Assembly: GCA_964469215.1 (NCBI GenBank)
Contig: CAYXYB010000004.1
Span: 1-64,000 of the forward strand
Direction: 5' to 3'
Origin: SKPS01 sp964469215
GTDB lineage: Bacteria > Bacteroidota > Bacteroidia > Bacteroidales > SKPS01
DNA length: 64,000 bases
In this document: piece after piece, positions 1 to 8,244 of the stretch
How positions within the stretch are numbered: the stretch's first letter is position 1
How the letters are laid out: each line of letters begins with the position of its first letter
Position numbers and translations under genes: made by a program
Notes under the pieces: generated by a model
Told to the model about the DNA's origin: nothing
Seen by the model: only the letters and a program-made list of their open reading frames with translations
The model's database searches: none

Positions 1-115
1 GACAAGGATAATGTCCTAAACCATTTTGTTAAAAGTGTCCAAGAAATAGGGTGTTGAGACAATAGCTACATACTTTATATATGATTGGCAAAATGGCATT
101 TACGTATATTTGTAA

Positions 116-244
116 ATTGTTGGCAGTGGTGGCAATCACGAAAACATCAGTGGTGCAGTTACCCTTACAGCAGATCGTTTTGGGTTTCCTAGTTACGCCT
201 ACGATTTTGATGGCACAGGAAAGTCAACCACAATCCAATACTGA
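116..244 (+). pseudogene. fragment of LamG/ConA-like surface protein
   Basis: One reading frame reads ...NISGAVTLTADRFG..., then SYAYDFDGTG, then a stop. This resembles the start of LamG/concanavalin-like domains in Bacteroidota surface proteins, where a 'GATLTTDRFG..AYSFDG' signature opens the domain. No start codon precedes it (a stop lies at 113-115) and the rest of the domain is missing, so it is at best a gene relic. The identification rests on a short motif only. A longer open frame covers the same bases but has no recognisable product. Confidence 0.35.
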
Positions 245-309
245 AATAGCCGCAACCGTTGATGGGTTTAGTAAAAATAGAACCGAAACATTTTAAAGCA
301 ATTATAATT

Positions 310-750
310 ATGATTCAAGGTACAGAGGAATATCTCTTATGGTTAGAAAATTATTTAGAAGCAACGTATCAAAAGCCTATTCTGGAAAATTTTCTTAACC
401 TTCTGATTCTTGGCATTGAAAAAGGTAAAATTACTTACAGTTGCACGATAAAAGATTATCAAACCAACTTTTATGGTTTCACACATGGTGGTGTTTTGGC
501 TTCAATCTGTGACGTAGCAATGGGGGTTTCCTGCATTTCGCTTGGTAAGCAGGTTGTAACTATTGATATGAATATTAGTTATATAAAAAATGTTCCTCTT
601 GGAAGTAATCTTATTGCTAAAGGAAAAGTTATCAGTGTCGGCAAATCAATAATGCGGGCAACAGGAGAGATTTACCACGACGAAGAACTTCTTGTGAAAT
701 CACAAGCATCATATTTCATAAAAGGAGATTTTCATAAGAACAATAAGTAA
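310..750 (+). CDS. PaaI-type hotdog-fold thioesterase
   Basis: Probable acyl-CoA thioesterase of the PaaI/4HBT hotdog superfamily, 146 aa. The core motif YGFTHGGVLASICDVAMG (around residues 55-72) contains the HGG turn and the catalytic-helix Asp typical of the family. The downstream beta-sheet segment (VTIDMNISYIKNVPLGSNLIAKGKV) is also characteristic. I take the ATG at 310, because the N-terminus from there matches the family; an upstream ATG at 259 in frame would add 17 residues. The thioesterase role follows from the fold; the substrate cannot be inferred. It is isolated: a transposase relic lies immediately downstream and a surface-protein relic upstream, so it sits in a degraded stretch. 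Confidence 0.8.
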   Translation: MIQGTEEYLLWLENYLEATYQKPILENFLNLLILGIEKGKITYSCTIKDYQTNFYGFTHGGVLASICDVAMGVSCISLGKQVVTIDMNISYIKNVPLGSNLIAKGKVISVGKSIMRATGEIYHDEELLVKSQASYFIKGDFHKNNK

Positions 751-1097
751 TGGATCTTGGTTGCGGGTCCATAGAGCAAACAGATGGTAGTAGTTGTAGG
801 CTTTGTCAAACACAACCATACTATAAGGAAATCAGTTCAATACTTTTCAGAAAGCTCTTGTCATGAGACTTCGCTTCGGTAATCTTTACAAACCGGCCAA
901 CCGACTGAACAGCATCGATGAGCATATGAACCTTGAGGCCTCCTTTCTTCATGCCATCTCCTTTCGGGTTTCTTCAAACTCCTTTCAGAATGTCGCTGAA
1001 CAGTCTGATTGTCGTTGAGTCAATCAACAGTACCTCTTTGAACGTCAGACCAAATGTCCGGTTGTCCGACAAATTTAATTTGTTTACTTTTACCCAT
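751..1097 (-). pseudogene. IS4-family transposase remnant
   Basis: Reading the minus strand from an ATG at 1097 gives MGKSKQIKFVGQP, the usual N-terminus of IS4-type transposases in Bacteroidota. It then jumps to the DDE catalytic region (FKEVLLIDSTTIRLFSD, then KKGGLKVHMLIDAVQ) and, after a frameshift near 829-836, MVVFDKAYNYYHLFALW. There is an in-frame TGA after LKGV, the middle of the N-terminal half is deleted and the C-terminus is absent. The element is therefore dead. No intact terminal repeats were identified. Confidence 0.75.
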
Positions 1098-1229
1098 GTT
1101 GTTAGGTTTTGTCTGCAATACAAACTTACAACATTGGGGCGAATCCCTCGGGAAGTAGCTCCATCTTTAAAAATTCAGTCGGTCAGTAGTGAAAATTTTT
1201 AAATATTCCTGAACACAGAACAATTACTA

Positions 1230-1237
1230 TATATTTG
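1230..1237 (+). promoter_or_regulatory. Bacteroidota -7 box
   Basis: TATATTTG matches TAnnTTTG exactly, 39 nt before the lipoprotein start at 1277. No clear TTG -33 element is present at normal spacing. Confidence 0.45.
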
Positions 1238-1276
1238 CATAGTTATCCTATTTTTATTACCTAAAATGAATCAGAA

Positions 1277-1717
1277 ATGAAAAAAGTAAATTTAATTATT
1301 GTATTCCTGGCAGTATTTGCACTGGTTTACTCCTCATGTGGAAAATATGAAGAGGGTCCTTCTCTAAGCTTAAGGACAAAAACATCACGTTTGATAGGAG
1401 TATGGAAACTGGTGGAATTAACCTCAAACGGTCAGGTTCAGGAAATCGGAGAAGAGTCAATGATCTATGAATTCATCAAAGGAGGTGCGTTTAAATTGAC
1501 AGGCAAAATTATGGGTATAAACTTTTCCGCTGACGGAGAGTGGCAATTTGATGATTCCAAGGAAAAAGTTGAAATCAGACTCAAACAAGGTAATGTCTGG
1601 GGTGAATGGAGTAAGTATGAGATTCTGAGGCTAACCAATTCGGAATTGTGGCTCAAAGATCAATATACTGAGGATGAGGAGTCGTTTGTGGACATATACA
1701 AATTTGAAAAACAATAG
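1277..1717 (+). CDS. lipocalin-like lipoprotein
   Basis: A 146-aa exported lipoprotein. A hydrophobic signal segment ends in a lipobox with the lipidated Cys at residue 21 (VYSSC). The mature part starts a lipocalin-like pattern (LIGVWKLVELTSNGQ near residue 39, then alternating strands such as FKLTGKIMG and GEWQFDDSKEKVEIRL), as in many short Bacteroidota lipocalin-like lipoproteins. It probably sits in the outer membrane; its ligand is unknown. It has its own -7 box at 1230-1237 and no operon partner. The name is inferred from the N-terminal pattern rather than a decisive motif. Confidence 0.75.
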   Translation: MKKVNLIIVFLAVFALVYSSCGKYEEGPSLSLRTKTSRLIGVWKLVELTSNGQVQEIGEESMIYEFIKGGAFKLTGKIMGINFSADGEWQFDDSKEKVEIRLKQGNVWGEWSKYEILRLTNSELWLKDQYTEDEESFVDIYKFEKQ

Positions 1718-1886
1718 GCAGTACCGCATTCAGGACTCTTTGCCATTACACTATCCACAGGAAATTGTTTTCTTCTGCAACCGTAGTAACTTTTTGTTTT
1801 TATTTGATTCTAATATCCTAAACGAAAAATATTCCTCAACTTTTATGGTTTACGTTTGTTTAAATCTCTATAAGTAAAAAATGACA

Positions 1887-1894
1887 TACTTTTG
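1887..1894 (+). promoter_or_regulatory. Bacteroidota -7 box
   Basis: TACTTTTG matches TAnnTTTG, 44 nt before the ATG at 1938. It helps choose that start over an upstream ATG at 1881, which would lie upstream of the likely transcription start. Confidence 0.45.
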
Positions 1895-1937
1895 TGAACC
1901 TAAAAAACCTGTTATTTTCAGAAATAACATTATAGAT

Positions 1938-2885
1938 ATGAGAATCAAACACAGAATACACATTTTAAAGCTGGTCTTACTTACCTTCTCTTTTTCACTG
2001 AATTTCACTTTAGCTTCAGCTCAGGGTATTACAGGCATCAACCCGGATGAAGGTAATGCCGGAGGTACTCTTAATGTTACAATTACAGGGGCAAACACAC
2101 ATTTTGCACAAGCCTCTAATACTGTAAGTTTTTATTTTTTCGGGGCTACTACAACTGCCACCTGGCCAAACAGCCTCAATGTGCTTAACAACCAGGCCTT
2201 AATGGCAAATATCACAATCCCTCCGGGCACACCTACAGGCACATACAGCTTCTCAGTCTCAAATTATATCGATGGGTACCTTTTTTCCCTAAATTCGTTT
2301 AAGGTGCTTACGCCTTTTATCAACAGCATAGTACCCAGTGAAGGTGCCGAAGGCACTACGCTCAATGTGACAATCACTGGTATCAACACAAGCTTCACAA
2401 TGGCTACAAATACCACGGTAAGGTTTTACTTCTCAGGTTCTACCCCTACTGCAACCTATCCAAACAATGTTACTATACAGAACGATCAAACACTTACTGC
2501 AAACCTTTCTATTCCAGCCGGAATAAGTGAGGGTTGGTATGATTTCTCTGTATCAAACACCCTGGACGGATATATGCTGAAAACCAATGGATTTAAAGTT
2601 AAGGCAGGGTCTTTTTCTGAAAATATTTTCCTCAGCAGGCAGTTCACAATCTACCCCAATCCATTTAATGAGTCATTCCTGATCAATATCACTAACCTTA
2701 GGAAAGAGAGTGCTGTAATAAGGCTTTACAATTCGGCAGGCCGCCTTATTGACCGCAGGGAGGTCATTCTTTCCCCGGGTGACAACAGTATTCTGTACGA
2801 TTCCGATCTCAGTCAGGGGATCTACTTCCTGATGCTGGAGAGTGAAGATGGAAGCACCACTACAAGGAAGATCATAAGAAATTGA
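1938..2885 (+). CDS. T9SS cargo protein with two IPT/TIG-like repeats
   Basis: A secreted 315-aa protein. It has a signal peptide (residues 1-29, ending ASAQ) and two homologous repeats of about 100 residues (ITGINPDEGNAGGTLNVTITG and INSIVPSEGAEGTTLNVTITG), which resemble IPT/TIG immunoglobulin-like domains. A C-terminal T9SS sorting domain of about 80 residues follows, with YPNPFNESF and ending in KIIRN. The product is expected to cross the outer membrane through the type IX system and be attached at the surface or released. The start at 1938 gives a proper signal peptide and lies just after the -7 box. The next gene begins only 9 nt downstream in the same frame. Function beyond adhesion-like architecture is not visible. 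Confidence 0.85.
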   Translation: MRIKHRIHILKLVLLTFSFSLNFTLASAQGITGINPDEGNAGGTLNVTITGANTHFAQASNTVSFYFFGATTTATWPNSLNVLNNQALMANITIPPGTPTGTYSFSVSNYIDGYLFSLNSFKVLTPFINSIVPSEGAEGTTLNVTITGINTSFTMATNTTVRFYFSGSTPTATYPNNVTIQNDQTLTANLSIPAGISEGWYDFSVSNTLDGYMLKTNGFKVKAGSFSENIFLSRQFTIYPNPFNESFLINITNLRKESAVIRLYNSAGRLIDRREVILSPGDNSILYDSDLSQGIYFLMLESEDGSTTTRKIIRN

Positions 2886-2894
2886 TATAAGGCT

Positions 2895-4892
2895 TTGGAT
2901 GCCCGCGATATAAACAAGCGGTTCGATTGGAATAAACCAACTTTTCCGGAGGTTGTAATCTTTTTTCTTATTGCAACAACCCCCTTAGTTTCCGTTTCCG
3001 GCCTGCTCGACACGAAACTGCTGCCAAGAGGCATCCTGCAAGGAGTTGCTTTATTGTTACTTATTGGTTATTCGATTGCTGCCCCTCAAAAAAAGGAGGG
3101 CGGCTTTCTTTTAAAACATTTTCTTTGGATAATACCATTCATCCTCTTCTATTTATCCTATCTCCTTTCATCACTGCATACGCTTAATCATCCCGAGGCG
3201 GTTCACTGGGGAAATAAAACCGGTCTTACCATGGTCGCTGTGATAGTGGTTTTATTTCTGTCAGAGAAAAAATATATAAATTTCAAAATCATCGCGCTGG
3301 CAGTACTCACCGGCGTTACAATAAGTATTATCCTGTTTACGGTAGAAATATTTTTATTTGATTTTCAAAAGCATACTATTCATGAGCTATCAACTCCTTT
3401 TGCCCATAAGAACCTTTTTGCCTCATATCTGGCTCTATCTCTCCCCTTCATTGTTTATTTAGTTTTTGAATCTGGCTTAAAAGGCCGGCGGATTTTCGCA
3501 GCCATGTTGTCTCTGGCTACCATTGCAATAATTCTTTATCTAAGGTCAAAGACTGCCATGGCAGCAATTCTTGCAGGTGGAATAATTGCCGCAGTTCCTT
3601 TTACCAGGAGATATCAACTTTTATCGAAAATACTTTTAACCGGGATATTCATCTCAATTTTTGCAATTGCGGCACTTCTGATCTTTTCCCCCGATTTGCT
3701 AACTCCGGTCTTTGATACAGGCTCGTTTAAAGAAAGGCTGATAGTATGGAATAACACATTGGAGATGATCAGAGATAATTTTATTTACGGAGTTGGGGGT
3801 GGCAACTGGCAGATATTCTTTCCGAAGTACAGGTTGCATGAGTTCTATGACCTGAATAATCAGGTATATCTTGGTTATGAAACCTTCCAGCGCCCACACA
3901 ACGACTATCTGTGGGTGTTTTCTGAAGCAGGGATTGTCGGATTTATTTCGTATATAAGTATCCTCCTGATTCCTGTCACTGACTTCATCATCAACAAGAG
4001 ATGGAAATCGGGAATAATAGCTGTTAATAACCTGATGTTCGCCGGGTTAATTATCTATTTCGTACTGGCATTATCTGATTTCTCAATTGAAAGGTTCGAA
4101 CATCAGTTTATGATGGTTTTACTTTATGTATATGTTATTCCACATAAGGAAGAAGAACAAGGGATATATATCAATCCGATAGTGGCGAAAATAATGATGA
4201 TCATATTAATGATAATGACGCTGGGTGTTCTGGCAAACTTCTTTTATCGGGCAAGAGCAGAGTCTAATCACAGGAGAGTTCTGAGTGCACATTCTTCAGG
4301 CAACTGGACTGAAATGTATATTAAGTCTGATCAGACAGATGAAAGCATTTTCAGTATAGATAATTTTTCCATCCCTGTTATTTGGTACAAGGGGGTTGCT
4401 GCATCTTCCATGGGCAATCATTCCGAAGCATTAAGAATTTTCAGGCGTGCAGCGGAAATTAATCCTTATCAGGTGCATGTTCTCAACAACCTCGCAGGAA
4501 GTTACCAGCAGACTGGCGATTCCAGGAAAGCTCTTTACTATTATCAGAAAGCGCTTGAGATTTCCCCTTTGCATTACGAGGTGCTTCTGAATAAAAGCAT
4601 TACCGAGTTAAATACCGGTGACACCACAGAGGCATTTCAAACCCTTCTGGGGTTGATATACAAAAAAGAACATCCTCAGACTTATCATACTGCTATGCCC
4701 ATTATATTCAATGCTTATCTCGAAAGCCTGAGGTCACCGGAAACAATTGGTTCCTATAACCAAAAGAGCATCAGTAATCTTATGAAATCAGACAGTCTGA
4801 AGATTGTTTTTCTTTACCATTACCAGATTGACCACAAACCAACAAAAACTCTTCTGAATGAGTTTATTATGGATATACCTCAGGGTTTATAA
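2895..4892 (+). CDS. Wzy/O-antigen-ligase-like membrane protein with TPRs
   Basis: A 665-aa polytopic inner-membrane protein. About a dozen hydrophobic helices span residues 15-445. The long periplasmic loop carries the Wzy_C signature (ERLIVWNNTLEMI, GVGGGNW and RPHNDYLWVFSEAG, roughly residues 280-340). The C-terminal soluble part has TPR repeats (ALRIFRRAAEINP, ALYYYQKALEISP). The family polymerises or ligates lipid-linked glycans (O-antigen ligase, Wzy polymerase or oligosaccharyltransferase types). No ATG fits: the only start in frame is TTG at 2895, 9 nt after the stop of the previous gene and in the same frame, suggesting translational coupling. No glycan cluster lies nearby, so the substrate is open. 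Confidence 0.85.
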   Translation: MDARDINKRFDWNKPTFPEVVIFFLIATTPLVSVSGLLDTKLLPRGILQGVALLLLIGYSIAAPQKKEGGFLLKHFLWIIPFILFYLSYLLSSLHTLNHPEAVHWGNKTGLTMVAVIVVLFLSEKKYINFKIIALAVLTGVTISIILFTVEIFLFDFQKHTIHELSTPFAHKNLFASYLALSLPFIVYLVFESGLKGRRIFAAMLSLATIAIILYLRSKTAMAAILAGGIIAAVPFTRRYQLLSKILLTGIFISIFAIAALLIFSPDLLTPVFDTGSFKERLIVWNNTLEMIRDNFIYGVGGGNWQIFFPKYRLHEFYDLNNQVYLGYETFQRPHNDYLWVFSEAGIVGFISYISILLIPVTDFIINKRWKSGIIAVNNLMFAGLIIYFVLALSDFSIERFEHQFMMVLLYVYVIPHKEEEQGIYINPIVAKIMMIILMIMTLGVLANFFYRARAESNHRRVLSAHSSGNWTEMYIKSDQTDESIFSIDNFSIPVIWYKGVAASSMGNHSEALRIFRRAAEINPYQVHVLNNLAGSYQQTGDSRKALYYYQKALEISPLHYEVLLNKSITELNTGDTTEAFQTLLGLIYKKEHPQTYHTAMPIIFNAYLESLRSPETIGSYNQKSISNLMKSDSLKIVFLYHYQIDHKPTKTLLNEFIMDIPQGL

Positions 4893-5038
4893 CCGGGAGG
4901 GAGCCGGGAGTCAATCTTCTTACAAGTCAGGGCTTACCCTGATAACATTTAATGAGACATGTTAAAGTTCACAAAAAGTAAAGGTGATGACCTAATAAAT
5001 CATTAACTAAAAAAGTACAATTATCGGAAAAAACAAGA

Positions 5039-5275
5039 CTAATCCTGGTTAATGACCATTGATTCTGATTTGGTTCTGCTCTTTCTGATCAACAGATATA
5101 TAATAGGCAAAATACCAATTGTATTGAAGATTGCAATGCAAATAAACCAGGCTAACTGATTGTCTCTTGCCGACTTCCACATCGCAATAAGTTTCCATAC
5201 ACATTCCCAAACCCCAAGAACAATAATCAATGGCAGAAGCCATGTAAGAGTTTCAAAAATGTAATTCTGATCCAT
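5039..5275 (-). CDS. DUF5652-type small membrane protein
   Basis: A 78-aa protein with two transmembrane helices (about residues 10-30 and 42-60) separated by MWKSARDNQLAWF. That conserved Trp/Arg/Asn-rich turn is typical of DUF5652 proteins (Bacteroidota and archaeal small membrane proteins), followed by NTIGILPIIYLL. Function is unknown. I choose the ATG at 5275 because an AAGGA ribosome-binding-like sequence lies 6-8 nt upstream; an in-frame ATG at 5302 would add a basic nine-residue tail. It is a lone gene between two unrelated ones. Confidence 0.75.
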   Translation of the reverse strand: MDQNYIFETLTWLLPLIIVLGVWECVWKLIAMWKSARDNQLAWFICIAIFNTIGILPIIYLLIRKSRTKSESMVINQD

Positions 5276-5424
5276 AATAATCCTTTTTTTGATCCTACTC
5301 ATATGGCTTTTCGGATTACGCCCCGTTTTTTTTTATGGTTACTGGTCTCCATCGGAAATTTAATCTAGCTAAATTACATTAATACGAAAAGAATGTCAAG
5401 CGATCTTCAGAAATTGTAAATTGA

Positions 5425-6840
5425 TCAACTTCCAGAGCGTTGTTTATCGCGATTCTGTCTGCGAAAAATGAAATAAAACGGGATTCCGGTTGCTATAAGA
5501 GTTAATCCGATTGCAGCCTCCCTTGGTCTTGCAGTTATTGTGTTGATGGTAAGGAAAATGCAGAAGATAACAAACAGAGCCGGAATAACGGGATATCCCC
5601 AGACCTTATAGGGGCGTTCCAGTTCCGGTTCCCGGAAACGCATCACGAAGACACCCAGGGTTGTAATACCATAGAACAGGAATGCAGCAAATATCAATGT
5701 GTCAGTAAGCTGGTCGAATGTTCCAGAGAGGACAAGCAATGAAGACCAGGCTCCCTGCATCCAGAGTGATGCCGAAGGTGCTTTTGACCTGTTTATCTTT
5801 TTAGCACCTCTGAAGAACATCGTATCATTTGCCATCGCATAATAGATCCTGGCATTACTGATAACTGAGGCATGGGTACATCCCAGTGTGGTGACAAGGA
5901 TTAGGAGAGAAATAGCAATTGCGCCAATATTTCCGCCGAAGGTTCTCACCGCTTCCACAGCAGCAATTTTATCAGAAGACGCATATATATCTTTTAGCTG
6001 ATCCGTTGAAAGAACAGAGAGATATGCAGTGTTTACCAGCAGATAGATAACCACCACACCTGCCAGGCCCAACATCAGGCTTAGAGGGACGTTCCTTTTA
6101 GGATTTCTGATTTCACCTGCAACAAAACCAACAGAATTCCACCCTTCATAAGCCCAGAAGGCTGCAAGCATTGCCGTAAAGATTGCACCCAGGCCTGTGT
6201 TTCTTGCAGCAGGAGTGACCTCAAACACCTGTTTAATATCTGATCCCTTTGCTGACAAGCCGAAAACGGTAATCAGCATGATGCCCGCAACAACAAGTAT
6301 CAGCAGTACTGTGCTTAGTTTCATACCACGACGTATTCCCAGGGTATTGAAAAATGTAAGAGACAGGATAAGCACAATTGCAAGAAACTTTACGTTGAAA
6401 CCTGCAAACGGATAAAACACACCCGAAATATTAAGATGTGCCATACCTGGTATCACCTCCGGGAGTGGCGCCATGCTGTTTACCGACTGTGAAAAGACAT
6501 ATGCCAATGAGGCTATTGAGGCAGTCTTGATAATGGTAAAATTAGTCCAGCCGTAGATGAATGACAGGAACCGGTTATAAATCCTTTTATAATAGACCAC
6601 CTCACCACCAGTATCGGCGAGCATTCCAGCAATTTCAGCATTACTGAGTGCACCAAAGAGGGTGATCATTCCGCCAAGAATCCAACAAATAATCACCATC
6701 AGAGCCGAATCAAGTTCGGTTGCCATTGGTGCAACTTTCTTATAGACACCTGAGCCGAGAATGTTTCCGATTACCACAACCACTGCAAGCTTCAATCCAA
6801 GCGAGCGGTTAAGGATGCTTTGCGGGGAAGAGTTTTCCAT
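5425..6840 (-). CDS. APC-family amino acid permease
   Basis: A 471-aa inner-membrane transporter with about 12 transmembrane helices. The first helix holds the unwound substrate-binding motif GNILGSGVYKKVA, as in APC/LAT amino-acid permeases (consensus G[ST/L]GIF). The central WAYEGWNSVGFVAGEIRNP segment matches the conserved TM6 region of the L-type/APC group. It probably exchanges or imports amino acids; specificity cannot be read. It stands alone. A -7 box lies only 5 nt before the ATG, so the mRNA could be leaderless or nearly so. Confidence 0.88.
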   Translation of the reverse strand: MENSSPQSILNRSLGLKLAVVVVIGNILGSGVYKKVAPMATELDSALMVIICWILGGMITLFGALSNAEIAGMLADTGGEVVYYKRIYNRFLSFIYGWTNFTIIKTASIASLAYVFSQSVNSMAPLPEVIPGMAHLNISGVFYPFAGFNVKFLAIVLILSLTFFNTLGIRRGMKLSTVLLILVVAGIMLITVFGLSAKGSDIKQVFEVTPAARNTGLGAIFTAMLAAFWAYEGWNSVGFVAGEIRNPKRNVPLSLMLGLAGVVVIYLLVNTAYLSVLSTDQLKDIYASSDKIAAVEAVRTFGGNIGAIAISLLILVTTLGCTHASVISNARIYYAMANDTMFFRGAKKINRSKAPSASLWMQGAWSSLLVLSGTFDQLTDTLIFAAFLFYGITTLGVFVMRFREPELERPYKVWGYPVIPALFVIFCIFLTINTITARPREAAIGLTLIATGIPFYFIFRRQNRDKQRSGS

Positions 6841-6845
6841 AGAGG

Positions 6846-6853
6846 CAAAAGTA
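6846..6853 (-). promoter_or_regulatory. -7 box abutting the permease start
   Basis: On the minus strand TACTTTTG matches TAnnTTTG and is followed by five bases and then the ATG of the permease. The spacing predicts transcription starting at or beside the start codon. No good -33 TTG is seen. Confidence 0.4.
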
Positions 6854-6946
6854 TCATTTTTTAAATTAGTTATGAGGGTTGAGTCTTTTTGACTTTGCTA
6901 ATGCATCAGGATAGTCATTTGTATTAATGAATCGTGGAATTTTGTT

Positions 6947-6954
6947 TAATTTTG
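6947..6954 (+). promoter_or_regulatory. -7 box upstream of tRNA-Arg
   Basis: TAATTTTG followed by C matches TAnnTTTG, 56 nt before the tRNA. The nearest upstream TTG (6919-6921) is 25 nt away, longer than usual. Confidence 0.35.
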
Positions 6955-7010
6955 CGCCGGCAATTAAATGAGATGTGTCCCAGGTTTATTATTTATTTTT
7001 GAATTAATTT

Positions 7011-7084
7011 GGTCCCGTAGCTCAGTTGGACAGAGCAACAGCCTTCTAAGCTGTGGGTCCCAGGTTCGAATCCTGGCGGGATCA
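7011..7084 (+). tRNA. tRNA-Arg (anticodon UCU)
   Basis: The 7-bp acceptor stem pairs GGTCCCG with CGGGATC. There is a GCTC/GAGC D stem, an ACAGC/GCTGT anticodon stem with loop CTTCTAA giving anticodon TCT, and a T arm with TTCGAAT. The discriminator is A. No CCA is encoded. It reads AGA/AGG codons. A strong terminator hairpin begins at the discriminator itself. Confidence 0.95.
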
Positions 7085-7130
7085 CAACAATGAAGAGGCA
7101 ACGCATGCGTTGCCTCTTCATTGTTGTTTT
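7084..7130 (+). terminator. 44-bp perfect palindrome terminator after tRNA-Arg
   Basis: Bases 7084-7127 form an uninterrupted inverted repeat with 22-bp arms centred between 7105 and 7106 (core GCATGC), followed by TTT. The left arm starts at the tRNA discriminator base. It is a rho-independent terminator, unusually long and perfect, and could act in both directions. Confidence 0.8.
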
Positions 7131-7207
7131 GTTCCTCAATACTCCACATTCTTGCTCCGGGCTCAGTGCGCACCTAATCTTTAATACATCTTACACCTTG
7201 CAAAAGA

Positions 7208-7688
7208 TTGTCATTATATAATACCGGATACAGGGGATACAGAAAAAACAGGATCAGTTTCGGTTATCCCTCCGCTGACAGTTTCTGCCGTCTTTACATA
7301 CACAGCATATGGAACGCTGAGCAACTGGCTTATGCCTGTAATAGAACAATTTGTACTGCCGGTAGGGTCAATTTAGGTCTTTGAGAAATATGATCCCGCC
7401 GACCAGTTAATAGATGCAAATGTTCCTGTCATTGTTATCCCTGAACCAATCTCAATTGTAATTAAGCCATTGGCATTTGTTGAAGGATTAGGATTGTAAA
7501 TTTCTTAAAGACCTCCGTTCCCGTTACAAAACCTTGCAGGATGCTAATCCGTATTTCCTCTGATGTATTGGTTACCAACTGGTTGTTTCTGTTTCGAACA
7601 AACGCCTGGTAGCTCATCTTGCAGGTGATTGCCCAGATCCAATCTCACTAATCAAAATTGTTCCTATTAGTGTAGGTAGTTTTTTCAT
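7208..7688 (-). pseudogene. decayed collagen-like/T9SS-associated surface protein
   Basis: Starting at an ATG at 7688 (MKKLPTLIGTILIS), the minus strand shows, across frame changes, pieces of a common Bacteroidota secreted protein. These are KMSYQAFVRNRNNQLVTNTS, EIRISILQGFVTGTEVF, GTFASINWSAGSYFSKT, then a stop, then ITGISQLLSVPYAVYVKTAE. The normal family reads 'MSYQAVIRNSSNNLVTN...ISILQGS...GTFASINWSAGPYF...TSQLLSVPYALYAKTAE'. At least one frameshift in the first 100 bases and one in-frame TAA break the gene, and the usual C-terminal part is lost. The decayed gene at 7691-8160 lies directly upstream, a pairing often seen for these families. Confidence 0.7.
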
Positions 7689-7690
7689 GA

Positions 7691-8150
7691 TCAATGATTT
7701 TTAATGATTTTAAATGCCTGCACCACTTCGTTTCGGTACCTTTCATGCATAAAGGATATAGCTGATGGCAGTTTACGCATATCAACAAACGTCTGGTTTG
7801 AGTTTACCTTTCCTGTAAATAGAAATTTCCCCTGTGTGTCATAAACCTGATACTCCGTGTTTTCGTCAGAGAAATTGGTCACCCATAATGTAAGTTTGTC
7901 ATCAGTGGGATTGGGAAAAACCGTCAATGAGATATCCAGGGTTGTTTCATTGACACCAACAGTAAATATCTCGTAAGCCATTTGTACTCCCTGGATTACA
8001 GAACCACCTGTTCCGGTATTGGTGGTGTAAACCACCTGCCCTACCTTGTAACTCACCGTCCCTCCGCTTCCGGAAGCGTTGCCCCCTGATGCCGGCACAG
8101 CTTCCTGTGCCAATGCCAGGTTGGCTGAAAAGATAGCCTTTTATAGCTAC
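7691..8150 (-). pseudogene. T9SS C-terminal domain protein lacking its start
   Basis: The frame holds the end of a signal peptide (AIFSANLALAQEAV) and a Gly/Ser-rich segment (ASGGNASGSGGTVSYKVGQVVY). A T9SS sorting domain follows (SLTVFPNPTDDKLTLWV ... KIIKNH). Proteins of this pattern are short surface proteins of about 160-180 aa. A stop codon lies just upstream of the signal peptide, so the N-terminal Met-Lys part is missing. The only start left is a TTG inside the signal peptide (8113), which would abolish export. The last strand (SFMHERYRNEVVQ) is also unlike the consensus, hinting at a compensated frameshift. I treat it as non-functional. Confidence 0.6.
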
Positions 8151-8244
8151 CGGGATAAAAGTGTCAATTATCCTTAATACAACGGACTGAAAACATGCCG
8201 TTAAAATTACATTACCAAGCTGTTATTCATATCTACGAAAACAT

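Noticed and set aside
1..57. C-terminal end of an unknown protein (DKDNVLNHFVKSVQEIGC)
   Set aside because: Only 18 codons at the edge of the window; no family recognised and no way to judge if it is coding.
933..1202. 89-aa plus-strand frame
   Set aside because: It is the antisense of the IS4 transposase relic, whose minus-strand reading is recognisable.
6964..7173. 69-aa minus-strand frame over tRNA-Arg
   Set aside because: It is the antisense of a tRNA and its terminator (contains the well-known spurious ARIRTWDPQLRR-type peptide).
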